DNA from: JAVBMP01 sp031552195
GTDB taxonomy: Bacteria > Desulfobacterota > Desulfovibrionia > Desulfovibrionales > Desulfovibrionaceae
DNA: 64,000 nucleotides
Assembly: GCA_031552195.1 (NCBI GenBank)
Contig: JAVBMT010000006.1
Span: 1 to 64,000 of the forward strand
Reading direction: 5' to 3'
Shown here: one piece after another, positions 25,649 through 33,773 of the stretch
Numbering within the stretch: the stretch's first letter is position 1
Layout: every line of letters begins with the position of its first letter
Notes under the pieces: generated by a model
The model's input: the letters and a program-made list of their open reading frames with translations, nothing else
Told to the model about the DNA's origin: nothing
Databases searched by the model: none
Made by a program: the position numbers and the translations under genes

Positions 25649-27634
25649 TCATATTTCCGCGTTGCCCGGAATGGGCAGCTGCGTAACCACGGAATAAAGC
25701 CGGTAGCAACGCATGCAGCGGTTTGCCTCACGCACGGCTTCTTCACTGGTCATAACAAGGTCGACTTCTTCAAAATTATGGCTGCGTTCTTCCGGCGGCA
25801 AAGATTTGAGCGGAGTTCTGGCCATTTTCTGCTGCAAGGCAACCGTGGCGCCGCCGTCAAGTAACTTGCCGTTCTTCACAAGCTCGCTCAGGCGGGCGCG
25901 CGGGGTAAAGCCCACGCTTCCGCGCGTCAGGTAATCATGGATAGACTGGGCCGCTATTTTGCCTTGCGCCATTCCGCCAATCAACGTCGTCGGGCCGGTG
26001 GCGCAGTCTCCGCCGGCGAACACGCCGGGGCGTGAAGTGGCGAGGGCTTCGTTGACGGCGATATTTCCGCGGCGGTCGAATTGCACTTCGTCATTTTGAA
26101 TGGCCGCGCTGTCAATGGCTTGGCCGATAGCCGCAATAACGTGCGAGCAAGGGAGCTCCCACTGGGAACCAGGAATGGGCTTTACCCCCCGGCGGCCGCT
26201 GGCGTCCGGCTCCGCCTGCTCCATGCGTACGCAACGCAGGCCGCTTACTCGGCCGTTTTCAGAGAGAATTTGATCCGGGTTGGCAAGGAAATGGAAAATG
26301 ATGCCTTCTTCCTTGGCCGCCAGGATTTCTTCATGGTCGGCCGGGGCGTCCGCTTCAGTACGGCGGTAAACGATATGCACCTTTCCGTTCGTCATGCGGG
26401 CGGCGGAACGGGCGCAGTCCATGGCGACGTTGCCGCCGCCGACGACGGCCACGTCGCCTTCCAGTTTCGGCATTTGCCCGGTTTTAACTCCGTCATGCAC
26501 CTGAAGGAGGAAGTCGATGCCGTTATGATAACCGGCAAGGCTGACGTCTTCACCGGGCAGGCCAAGGAACATGCCCTGGCTGCACCCCATGCCGATAAAC
26601 ACCGCGTTATAGCCCTGCGCGAACAAGCTGTTCAGGGAGAAGTCGCGCCCGAGCGCCTGGCCGTAAATATAGCGCCCGCCAAGCTGGGTTATAACTTCCG
26701 CCTCTTCCTGCAGCACGCCCTTCGGCAGGCGGTAGGTCGGGATGCCGCAGCGGGCCATGCCCCCGGCATATTGCGATTTTTCAAAAATTGTGACGGCATA
26801 GCCATGCAGCAGCAAGTGATAGGCGCAGGTGATGCCCGCGGGCCCCGCTCCGATTACCGCCACTTTGGGGCTGTTTCCGGAAATTTGCGGCATTTTCCCG
26901 AAAAGTTCCGAGACTATGTTTGTTGTATTATCCGCCGCGAAGCGTTTCAGGTTTTTTATATCCACCGCTCCGTCAATGTTACGGCGGGCGCAGGCGTTTT
27001 CACAAAGGCGCACGCAAACCCGGCTGCAACTGCCGACCAGGGGGTAGTGCTTGAACACGACGCTTGCGGCCAGATCCGGGTGCCCGTCTCTGATATAGTC
27101 GATATAGCGGGGCACGTTAACGTGCGCCGGGCAGGCTTCGATACATCGGCTGGTAACCGCCGCATAGGAGTTTTGCGGCTTGTCTTCCACCGCCGGGTCG
27201 CTGATCAGGGCGTCAGCAAAATTATCAAGCGCGGCCAGAAGGGCGCGGGGGCCTGTTTTGCCAAGGCCGCAAGCGGCTGTTTCGCACATTTGCCCCGCAA
27301 CTTCACGCACAGTGCGCCAATTGACGTTATTTCCCTTGCCGTTGCAAGCAAGTTCAAGGGCGTCGCGCAGGATATGCGAGCCTGTACGGCAGGGCGTACA
27401 TTTTCCGCATGATTCCTGGGCAATGCGTTCATGGTGCTTGAAAAGCGCATAGGGCAGGCTGGCGTTGGGAGACATCATAAAAAAGCCCTTGTCTCCAATA
27501 AAGGAAAGCATCGGGTTGCCGCTGTTAAACTGAGCGAAATCGTCAAGAGGCACTTCACAATCCGGCGAAGCGGCCTGCGGGTTGCGGTTGTCATACACGA
27601 CACCGTCCCATACCCCGTAATACATTGGATTCAT
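25649..27634 (-). CDS. NuoF-tail/GltD-like NAD(P)H oxidoreductase (SfrB-like)
   Basis: A 661-residue flavoprotein. Residues about 60-135 form the C-terminal Fe-S domain of NuoF (ESCGKCTPCRTG, then ACGLGKTG), without the FMN/NADH-binding front half of NuoF. Residues about 160-235 carry two Cys groups of the GltD/dihydropyrimidine-dehydrogenase type (CIEACP and CSRVCVRLCENAC). The rest is a two-nucleotide-fold FAD/NAD(P)H reductase with VAVIGAGPAGITCA (about 258-271) and VAVVGGGNVAMDCA. This order matches SfrB/HydL-type proteins. Next to a hydrogenase it would pass electrons between NAD(P)H and the [FeFe] enzyme. The start has GGAGG 10 bases upstream. Confidence 0.85.
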   Translation of the reverse strand: MNPMYYGVWDGVVYDNRNPQAASPDCEVPLDDFAQFNSGNPMLSFIGDKGFFMMSPNASLPYALFKHHERIAQESCGKCTPCRTGSHILRDALELACNGKGNNVNWRTVREVAGQMCETAACGLGKTGPRALLAALDNFADALISDPAVEDKPQNSYAAVTSRCIEACPAHVNVPRYIDYIRDGHPDLAASVVFKHYPLVGSCSRVCVRLCENACARRNIDGAVDIKNLKRFAADNTTNIVSELFGKMPQISGNSPKVAVIGAGPAGITCAYHLLLHGYAVTIFEKSQYAGGMARCGIPTYRLPKGVLQEEAEVITQLGGRYIYGQALGRDFSLNSLFAQGYNAVFIGMGCSQGMFLGLPGEDVSLAGYHNGIDFLLQVHDGVKTGQMPKLEGDVAVVGGGNVAMDCARSAARMTNGKVHIVYRRTEADAPADHEEILAAKEEGIIFHFLANPDQILSENGRVSGLRCVRMEQAEPDASGRRGVKPIPGSQWELPCSHVIAAIGQAIDSAAIQNDEVQFDRRGNIAVNEALATSRPGVFAGGDCATGPTTLIGGMAQGKIAAQSIHDYLTRGSVGFTPRARLSELVKNGKLLDGGATVALQQKMARTPLKSLPPEERSHNFEEVDLVMTSEEAVREANRCMRCYRLYSVVTQLPIPGNAEI

Positions 27635-28243
27635 ACGCGCTGATCCTCCATCTGCTGGTTACGTTTACAGATACCAATCAAACAGTGTAGCCATGAGGCA
27701 CCTTTTGCCCTACGCCTACGTCAGGGAGCAAACTCGCTCTGCATGATTACAATGCCCGGGCGTTATCCCCACAGTAAAGCAGAACGGGTCAGACCGGAGG
27801 GAGGATTTTTGAGCGGCATTTTGAGGACAATTTCTACATGTCTGCATTTTTGTAATCAAACAGAAACCCACGCCACTTCATGGGAAGTAGAACGTGTATT
27901 TTGATAGCCTAGTGGGCAAGGTACTTGGAAATTTCCGGAAAAGCAAGGCCATATGATTTTTTTTCTTCATATCTATGCAATTTCTCTATGCAATTTTCAT
28001 AACCATATGCGGAATGTTCCCTAATTACCGCGTCTGCCGGGTTCCTGGCATATGAAACGGGCTCTGTTTTTATCACGCATTATTGGAATTTCCATTGCCA
28101 AGGCCGCTAGCCCGGAAACGGCGTGAGACGACAAGAACATCGTTCTTCTTTGCCGTCTTCGCGCCGTTTTTCATGCGCATTTTTGTATATCCTGAGAGGC
28201 AAGTTTGTGGGAGGTAATAAAAATAATAATTAAAGTGTATGAT
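27635..28243. other. Gene-free leader upstream of the hydrogenase operon
   Basis: About 600 bases with no credible gene. It must contain the hydrogenase operon promoter, but no box is convincing. A strong stem-loop with a T-run lies at 28116-28171. The rest is unremarkable sequence of mixed composition. Confidence 0.55.
28116..28171 (+). terminator. Strong stem-loop with T-run, no gene upstream
   Basis: AAACGGCGTGAGACG pairs, with one bulge, with CGTCTTCGCGCCGTTT and is followed by T. Its loop holds an inner hairpin (AAGAAC/GTTCTT). No gene on this strand ends nearby, so it may end a small RNA. Confidence 0.5.
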
Positions 28244-28600
28244 TTATCTTTGTGGAGAGATTCCGGAAATCTTTTGGGCCAGAAACCGGAACAGGCGCCA
28301 AAGCAGGAGCGACAGCAGGAAGAAAAACATCAGTGTGAAAAACGCGAATGCAGTGTAACCATCCTTAATATCTGTAAAAATGACAGCAAGTACAATATAG
28401 GCCAGCAGAGAGCCGAAGACTATTGCCGCTGTCCAGAAAATATCAGCAAGGAGGAGGAGCCATGAAAAAGGCCGGCCGGTGTTTCTTTGACCCAAATGCC
28501 GCACTATCCACGGAATGATGGTTATTCCAATCATGTCCGCCAAGCGGAAAAAAATGCTCCCCATTATAGCAAAAACGCGTGAGATGATGCTCTTGTCCAT
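28244..28600 (-). CDS. Small hydrophobic membrane protein
   Basis: A 118-residue protein, if it starts at the ATG at 28600; a TTG at 28636 in frame would lengthen it. Three hydrophobic segments are visible: about 6-30, WLLLLADIFWTAAIVFGSLL and FAFFTLMFFFLLSLLLWRL, with a basic C-terminus. I recognise no family. No convincing ribosome-binding site precedes either start, and the gene is AT-rich compared with the core genome. It lies between the tRNA-Arg gene and the hydrogenase operon, inside the tRNA-bounded segment. Confidence 0.45.
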   Translation of the reverse strand: MDKSIISRVFAIMGSIFFRLADMIGITIIPWIVRHLGQRNTGRPFSWLLLLADIFWTAAIVFGSLLAYIVLAVIFTDIKDGYTAFAFFTLMFFFLLSLLLWRLFRFLAQKISGISPQR

Positions 28601-28727
28601 GGAGAAAGAAACATCATACCCGCATTTCTTTGTCAAAGAAAAAAAGCGCCCGGCATTTCTCGTATGCTATTGGACATGCTTAATATATACTGCAAAGGCG
28701 ATAGCTTCGCAGCGCCGAATAAATAAA

Positions 28728-28755
28728 AAGGACCTGGATTTTACTCCAAGCCCTT
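28728..28755 (-). terminator. Terminator of tRNA-Arg
   Basis: AAGGACCTGG pairs with CCAAGCCCTT (two G-T or mismatch positions) and is followed on the minus strand by TTTTTATTT, 8 bases after the tRNA 3' end. Confidence 0.7.
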
Positions 28756-28781
28756 GAAATTTTGGCGCGCCAACAGGGATT
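28744..28781 (-). repeat. tRNA-side partner of the att-like direct repeat
   Basis: This stretch of the tRNA-Arg 3' half and terminator arm is the intact counterpart of 23697-23733. The two are in the same orientation and enclose about 5 kb including the hydrogenase operon. Confidence 0.55.
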
Positions 28782-28839
28782 CGAACCCCGGGCCTACTGC
28801 TTAGAAGGCAGTTGCTCTATCCGGCTGAGCTATTGGCGC
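28763..28839 (-). tRNA. tRNA-Arg (TCT anticodon)
   Basis: A 77-base cloverleaf on the minus strand: acceptor GCGCCAA/TTGGCGC, D arm AGCTCAG...GAGC, anticodon arm CTGCCTTCTAAGCAG with anticodon TCT, T arm GGGGTTCGAATCCC, discriminator G and an encoded CCA. A decayed copy of its 3' end lies at 23697-23733. Confidence 0.97.
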
Positions 28840-29034
28840 GCATGCCGCCCTGATTTTTTTCTATTTTCCGTGCAAATCCGGGTGGTGGCTTTTATACGGG
28901 CAAAGCTTACGCCTGTCAATAAACGCCGCCTTGAAACGCCAGGAAATTAATCCGGCGGTTCGCAAGGCGGCGCTTTGCTTTTAGACGGTCTTGCCGTATA
29001 GTCTCTTCCACACAATTTCCGAACAGGGGGCCTT

Positions 29035-29421
29035 ATGGAACGCGTACTGCTCAAACTGGCTGAACAGCTCAATTCTTACGACGAAAGCTCCCTGATGTCT
29101 TTATGGGAAAAATACGCCAACATCGTGCACCGTTTTGAACCGACCAGGCGCTGGGAAGAGGCGGTTCTGGTTTTTTGCATGATCCAGGGCATGCATTGGA
29201 AGAACCAGCTTTTTAACTATCAGCTCAGCCAAAGCGCCAAGCCGGGCAAAAATTCCGCCGGGGCGGACGCCGAAGCGGCGCGCTTTCTGTTTGACCTGGT
29301 AGAGCGGGAAGGCGGCCGGAAAAACGCCGGAGAAGAAGGTTCAGCTTCCGGCGGGCGTGGTGAAGGCGACAAGACCGCTAAAGTTTTGCCCTTCAGACCG
29401 CGCGATTCCAGAAAGCCCTGA
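29035..29421 (+). CDS. Hypothetical protein, 128 aa
   Basis: A short soluble protein. Residues 1-65 (MERVLLKLAEQLNSYDESSL to FNYQLSQ) are helical and well-formed; the C-terminal half is Gly-, Ala- and charge-rich and probably disordered, ending VLPFRPRDSRKP. It has the look of a conserved Desulfovibrio hypothetical protein, but I know no function. The start follows CAGGGGG. Its last 81 bases overlap the end of the convergent lytic-transglycosylase gene. Confidence 0.65.
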   Translation: MERVLLKLAEQLNSYDESSLMSLWEKYANIVHRFEPTRRWEEAVLVFCMIQGMHWKNQLFNYQLSQSAKPGKNSAGADAEAARFLFDLVEREGGRKNAGEEGSASGGRGEGDKTAKVLPFRPRDSRKP

Positions 29422-30795
29422 CAGCACGTAGTAATAATAGCGAACGCTTTCCACAAAATCCACGGCTTCCCGGCCGCGGAACCCGCTTCCCGCAAGGCCT
29501 TTGCGGGAAATTTCCGGATAAAGCTTTTTAAGTTCGGCCCAAGTGGGGGCGTCGTCCGCATGGCGCAGCACTTTTTTCAGATTTCCCGGCCCCTGGTTGA
29601 AAGCGGCCAGGGCCATACACCAGCGGTCCCACGGCTCAAGCCCGAACTCTTCCAGCTCATCCCATAAAATACGCAGGTAGCGCGCGCCGCCGATAATGCT
29701 CTGGGCCGGGTCAAGCCTGTCCACTTTAAGCATGTCGGCCGTATTTTGCGTAAGCTGCATCATGCCGCGCACGCCTGTGCTGCTGGTGGCCTCCGGGTTG
29801 AAGCGCGATTCCTGAAACACGACGGCCGCTATCAGCAAAGGATCAAGGCCGCTGGCCTCAGAGGCCTTTTGCAGGGCGGAGGCATACTTTATCAGGCTGC
29901 CGTCAATCGCTTCGGCCAGGGCTTTAAGATCTTCCGGCTGCGGTTTTTTTGGGAAAAAACCGTAATAGCGTTCCGTAAGCTCGTCAAGCTGGTCCGCAGT
30001 GTTCACGGCGGACCAGAACTCCTCCAGGGCGGAGTCCAGCAAAATATCGTTGCGGCCCCAGAACCAGTGGTAGGCCACAGTCTGGCTCAAGATGCGCCCT
30101 GTACGCAAAGAGCTGTCCAGAGGCAGCCGGAGCGAATACGAAGCCGGGTCCAGCAAGACTTTTCCATCGCCGTTGTTCAGTATGCGCGGAGTGAGCTCAG
30201 CGGCCACCGAAAACGGTGTTTCCACCTCCGCCTGGGCTTCCTCGCCGTCTTTACGCAGGGGTTTGTAAACCAGAATGGGCTTGAACTGCGCGTAAGGCGG
30301 GCCTTCGACAACAAATTCCTCATGCTCGGCCGGGGCTTTTCCGCCGAAGCCGATAACCAGGTTGACCTTTCCGGCCTGGAGCATAGACAGTGCTTCCTCG
30401 CGGGAAACTGCCGGAACCAGTTCGAATATGAAACCGTGCTGCGTACAGAAATTTTCGAGCAATTCCTGCTCAAAACCGGGGCCGTACGGCGAAAGCGCGG
30501 AAGAAGACAGGGTGGAGGGAACCGCCACCTTCAGCTGATAATCATACGGGGCCACGTTAACGTGTTTTTTCTGGCGGGCCTGTTCCGAAACGAGCGGCAT
30601 GCTCATGGATTTCACGCCCAGGAAAAAAGGAACGAAAAAACACAACAGCAGAGCCAGATGCAGGCTAAGCGTAAAAGCGCCTTTACATAACGCGGGCCAG
30701 GGGTTGCTTTTGGTTTTGACGCGAACGCTTCCGTCGCGTTTTTTGATTATGAGAACTTCCGGAAGGTTACCGAATTCCTGTCCATTTTCGTTCAT
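29341..30795 (-). CDS. MltF-like membrane-bound lytic transglycosylase
   Basis: A 484-residue two-domain protein. One membrane anchor (about 35-55) precedes a periplasmic substrate-binding domain of the SBP_bac_3 type (about 83-300, starting YDYQLKVAVPSTLS). An SLT domain follows (about 315-450) with the catalytic Glu in VFQESRFNPEATS and the family motifs GMMQLTQNTA and AAFNQGPGN. MltF cuts peptidoglycan glycan strands and is regulated by muropeptide binding. The ATG at 30795 gives this domain order; the frame is open further to 30996 without a domain. Its end overlaps a convergent small gene by 81 bases. Confidence 0.85.
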   Translation of the reverse strand: MNENGQEFGNLPEVLIIKKRDGSVRVKTKSNPWPALCKGAFTLSLHLALLLCFFVPFFLGVKSMSMPLVSEQARQKKHVNVAPYDYQLKVAVPSTLSSSALSPYGPGFEQELLENFCTQHGFIFELVPAVSREEALSMLQAGKVNLVIGFGGKAPAEHEEFVVEGPPYAQFKPILVYKPLRKDGEEAQAEVETPFSVAAELTPRILNNGDGKVLLDPASYSLRLPLDSSLRTGRILSQTVAYHWFWGRNDILLDSALEEFWSAVNTADQLDELTERYYGFFPKKPQPEDLKALAEAIDGSLIKYASALQKASEASGLDPLLIAAVVFQESRFNPEATSSTGVRGMMQLTQNTADMLKVDRLDPAQSIIGGARYLRILWDELEEFGLEPWDRWCMALAAFNQGPGNLKKVLRHADDAPTWAELKKLYPEISRKGLAGSGFRGREAVDFVESVRYYYYVLSGLSGIARSEGQNFSGLVAFTTPAGS

Positions 30796-31274
30796 AGCGC
30801 TGCTCGTATGGCCTTTCGGCCACCGTTTTGCACCATCATCCGCTTCCGTATATCCGGGCGGAATTTGTGGCACTATTAAAAAAACGGGACTTTCTAAAAC
30901 TAAGATAAGACCCTGCCTGAAACCAGTGGGGCATTCTCCCTTTTCATGATTTGCCCGGTTATTGAAAGCGGCCCGCATTAACGAAGCCGAAACCATACCA
31001 TTCGACGATTACCTAATAGCATAAAAAAAAGTTCGGGCCAAAAAAAAGCCATTTAAATAAATCAGTATGTTACGGCCTGTTGCTTAGGCGGTTACAGCAC
31101 TTGCGGGGTAAATTCATGTCGTCTAAAAAAATAAATCATTTTTTACAGCATGTTATCGTGTAAAAATCAGACTTTTTTTGTCTTTTTGTAAGGCGCGGCA
31201 AAAAAATAACCTGAAAAAGCTGTTTTTCCAGGTTTCGGCAGGGCGTTTTCCATATGAAATATTCCGCCTGGTTA

Positions 31275-31572
31275 GGGCATTTTAACTTCGGAAAAGTTTA
31301 AATGCCCTGGCGGCCGCGTTAGCATACGCCCGCAAGCGAGCAGCGCGGCGTGCCTTTAGAGCTTTTTCGCTTTGAGATGATTGCCTGACGGATGGCAAAG
31401 CCCGCCGACAAGCATCTCGGGGCAAGGAGTTGAAGATAAATCCTTGCCGAGCAGTCCAATTTTTCAAGGCTGGACGACTCTGGCGCAAGCCGCTTTGGGC
31501 TTGTACATGTAGGATAATATAATCTTCTGTATCCAAATCGATTCTTGCAGAGATCTTTCAAAGTTAAAATAC
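31275..31572 (-). repeat. Dispersed intergenic repeat, copy C (long form)
   Basis: Read on the minus strand it has the same landmarks as copies A and B, including ACATGTACAAGCCC and CTCGCTTGCGGGCGTA, and the same inverted ends (GCATTTTAACTT / AAGTTAAAATAC). It is longer: about 135 bases at 31352-31486 have no counterpart in copies A or B. Confidence 0.7.
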
Positions 31573-31589
31573 ATCTAGCGTAAAACTGC

Positions 31590-31623
31590 GGAACGCCCGG
31601 ACAGTTTCCTGTCAGGGCGTTCC
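31590..31623 (-). terminator. Probable terminator of the TPR transcript
   Basis: GGAACGCCC (31590-31598) pairs with GGGCGTTCC (31615-31623); inner bases GACAG/CTGTC also pair. Read on the minus strand it is followed by GCAGTTTTACG. Confidence 0.65.
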
Positions 31624-31870
31624 GGTCGGTTTGCGGCGCATATTCGCGTCCTTCACGTTAAAGGTGGAGATTCTCCACTCTCCGGGCGTGCATTTCAGCA
31701 CTACTTTTGTAATGCAGGCCCTTCCTGTGGCCTGGCACTGCCTCCCGTACTTTTCCGGCCATCCCTGTCCGGAACCCAAATCAGGTTGGGTTAATTTCCC
31801 GGCCTCTCGCGCCAGCATGAGGCCGGGAAATCGTTGGGGAGGGGAACTGCGTTCTGTTGGCAGTCAGCAC
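31590..31870 (-). ncRNA. Structured sequence, possible RNA or 3' UTR
   Basis: On the minus strand, after the TPR gene stop, several good stems follow: ATTTCCCGGCCTC with its inverse (31794-31831), ACCCAA/TTGGGT, GTGGAGA/TCTCCAC-like and a closing GGAACGCCC/GGGCGTTCC hairpin (31590-31623) with a T-rich tail. No known RNA family was recognised. It could be an RNA processed from the TPR transcript or a decayed element. Confidence 0.35.
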
Positions 31871-31878
31871 GCAGTGGA

Positions 31879-32439
31879 TTACGCAGCGATGCTAGCGTAA
31901 AGTTCTTGAGCGCAAGTGTACTGCGGGTTGCGGCTCAGTAAAATTTCCAGGTGTTCTCTGGCTTCGCTTTCGCGGCCCAGCGAGGTAAGGCAGCCGGCCA
32001 GGGCGAAACGCACGGGGTCAGCGTCCTGCATTCCCAGCGCTCCTTCAAGGTAGCCGAGGGCGTCGCCCAGCCTGTTCAGGTGGTAGGCGCTCTGCAGCAT
32101 GCCGTTCAGGGAAATGATGTTTTCCGGGTCGTGGGCCAGAGATTGCGTGAAATGGTCAAAGGCCAGGTCATGCGAGCCGGTTTCCATTTCAATCAGGCCG
32201 AGTCCGGCCAGGCTTTTGCTGGTGGATTCGGCGGCCACAGCTTTGCGGTAGTAACTGTGCGCGGCATCCACGTTGCCGAACTGCATTTCAATGGCGGCCA
32301 GCCCGAGGAACGGCTCGCAATAATCGCCGCAGGCGGTCACAGCCTTGTTGTAATAGTCGCGCGCTTTGGCGTACTCGCCCATAAACAGGTAGCATTCGCC
32401 AAGTTCCTTGTTGATTTCATAATCGATCAGGTTGCTCAT
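31879..32439 (-). CDS. TPR-repeat protein
   Basis: A 186-residue protein made of about five tetratricopeptide repeats. The 34-residue spacing is visible from GECYLFMGEYAKARDYYNKA (residue 14) through AHSYYRKAV, LAFDHFTQSLAHDPEN and GYLEGALGM to EHLEILLSRNPQ. There is no signal peptide, so it should act in the cytoplasm as a protein-binding scaffold. The start follows GAGGGG. It is divergent from the flagellar operon, which starts about 450 bases away; a flagellar role is possible but not shown. Confidence 0.8.
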   Translation of the reverse strand: MSNLIDYEINKELGECYLFMGEYAKARDYYNKAVTACGDYCEPFLGLAAIEMQFGNVDAAHSYYRKAVAAESTSKSLAGLGLIEMETGSHDLAFDHFTQSLAHDPENIISLNGMLQSAYHLNRLGDALGYLEGALGMQDADPVRFALAGCLTSLGRESEAREHLEILLSRNPQYTCAQELYASIAA

Positions 32440-32895
32440 TTGTCCCCTCCAGGGCGTTTGTGTTTTACGGCGTTATTTCTGCCAGTTGCCGTTTGCGAAG
32501 TTCAAAGCAAAGATCATGCCATAATTTTAAAATCAGCCTTTTCAAATATAACGTATTGAAATATATATTATATTTTTAAAGTTGCCTTCTTTATTGAATA
32601 AAGTCTGGGAAGAAAATTTCATCCTTAATATATAAAGAGAACCTTTCAAAAATGCCCGATAGAAATACGCTTATATTACAGAGTGTTATGTAAGCATGCC
32701 AGCTGACGTAAAAATGACGTTTGCAGCCTTCAAGTAATTATCTGTAATTTCAGTATGTTATAGTGACAAGAAAAATATTCCGCAAAAATATCATTTAAAA
32801 TCAGCATATTAAAGGATTGGAACGCTTATTGCTTATCTACGGTCATTCCGAGTGGGAAAAAATTTCCCAGGGAAAAAATGACAGGAGTCAGCCAC
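32440..32895. other. Divergent intergenic region of TPR gene and flagellar operon
   Basis: About 455 AT-rich bases. The one clear element is the sigma-54-type promoter at 32818-32833 before flgB. No gene or repeat copy recognised. Confidence 0.6.
32818..32833 (+). promoter_or_regulatory. Sigma-54 (RpoN) promoter of flgBC-fliEF
   Basis: TGGAACGCTTATTGCT matches the RpoN consensus TGGCACG-N4-TTGCW except for one base, with exactly 10 bases between the GG and GC dinucleotides. It lies 63 bases before the flgB start. Confidence 0.8.
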
Positions 32896-33306
32896 ATGAA
32901 AACGTTGTTTGAACCGCATACCGAACTGGTCGGAGCTGTGATGGACATGCAGCTCAAGCGCCAGAACGTTATCATGAGCAATATAGCCAATATAAAAACG
33001 CCCGCTTACCGCCCACGCGTTCTTGATTTCGAGGAAAAGCTGCAACAGGCCATGGGCCTCAGCGCCAAGGGCCAGCTGCGCCGCACCGAGGAACAGCATA
33101 TTCCCGCCTCCTTCGACCCGAACAAATTCGGGCCGGACTGGCACAAATCATTCAAGCCGCGCATCATCCACGGCGAAGACCGGGTCGACATAGACAAAGA
33201 AATGTCCGCCCTGGCCAAGAATTCATTGCAATATACCGCCCTTACCCAGGTTATTACGAAAAACTTCGAAGGGCTCAGAAACATTATTCAAGAGGGGCAA
33301 AAATAA
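32896..33306 (+). CDS. flgB: Flagellar basal-body rod protein FlgB
   Basis: A 136-residue rod subunit that connects to the MS ring in the periplasm. The N-terminal ...LKRQNVIMSNIANIKTPAYRPR (about 20-41) and the C-terminal NSLQYTALTQVITKNFEGLRN are the coiled-coil-forming ends shared by rod and hook proteins. ATG 32896 is chosen for CAGGAG 8 bases upstream; an in-frame ATG at 32878 lies before it. It is the first gene of a flgB-flgC-fliE-fliF operon behind a sigma-54-type promoter, and its stop abuts the flgC start. Confidence 0.93.
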   Translation: MKTLFEPHTELVGAVMDMQLKRQNVIMSNIANIKTPAYRPRVLDFEEKLQQAMGLSAKGQLRRTEEQHIPASFDPNKFGPDWHKSFKPRIIHGEDRVDIDKEMSALAKNSLQYTALTQVITKNFEGLRNIIQEGQK

Positions 33307-33744
33307 ATGGACTTCATGACGGCTCTTGATATCGGCAGCTCCGCCCTCAGCGCGGAACGCACCCATATGAACATTATTTCCATGAACCTTGCCAACGCCA
33401 AGACCACGCGCACGCCGGAAGGCGGCCCTTACCGCCGGAAGAGCGTGGTCATGGAATCCACTCCGGTTGACGATCCTTTCTCCACCCATATGCAGAGCGC
33501 CCTTGACAAGGAACTGCGCGGGGTGCGCGTCGCCCACATCGTGCAGGACAAAAGGCCGCAGAAAATGGTTTACGAACCCGGCCACCCTGACGCCAACGAA
33601 GAAGGCTACGTGTCTTACCCTGACATCAACGTGGTTGAGGAAATGGTCAATATGATGACGGCCCAGCGCGGCTATGAAGCCAACGTCACCACGGTGGACA
33701 CCCTCAAGGCCATGTACAACAAGGCCCTGGAAATAGGGCGCTAG
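33307..33744 (+). CDS. flgC: Flagellar basal-body rod protein FlgC
   Basis: A 145-residue proximal rod protein exported through the flagellar type III system. The N-terminal IGSSALSAERTHMNIISMNLANAKTT pattern and the C-terminal VVEEMVNMMTAQRGYEANVTTVDTLKAMYNKALEI pattern (given here in parts) are those of the family. It starts immediately after the flgB stop, suggesting translational coupling, and is followed by fliE after 29 bases. Confidence 0.95.
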   Translation: MDFMTALDIGSSALSAERTHMNIISMNLANAKTTRTPEGGPYRRKSVVMESTPVDDPFSTHMQSALDKELRGVRVAHIVQDKRPQKMVYEPGHPDANEEGYVSYPDINVVEEMVNMMTAQRGYEANVTTVDTLKAMYNKALEIGR

Positions 33745-33773
33745 AGCGCGGCGAAAGGTAAAGGAGAAGAATC

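Larger units (their letters stand above)
30796..31878. other. Long gene-free stretch with repeat and structured RNA-like sequence
   Basis: About 1.1 kb. From left to right it holds AT-rich leader sequence of the transglycosylase gene, a hairpin near 31208-31234 (AACCTGAAAAA/TTTTTCCAGGTT), repeat copy C (31275-31572), a terminator-like hairpin (31590-31623) and a densely base-pairing block up to about 31870. Short open frames inside follow the repeat and are not credible genes. Confidence 0.6.

Noticed and set aside
31282..31561. Two short minus-strand frames inside repeat copy C
   Set aside because: They follow the repeat and recur in the other copies as frame-shifted fragments; no binding site or conserved product.
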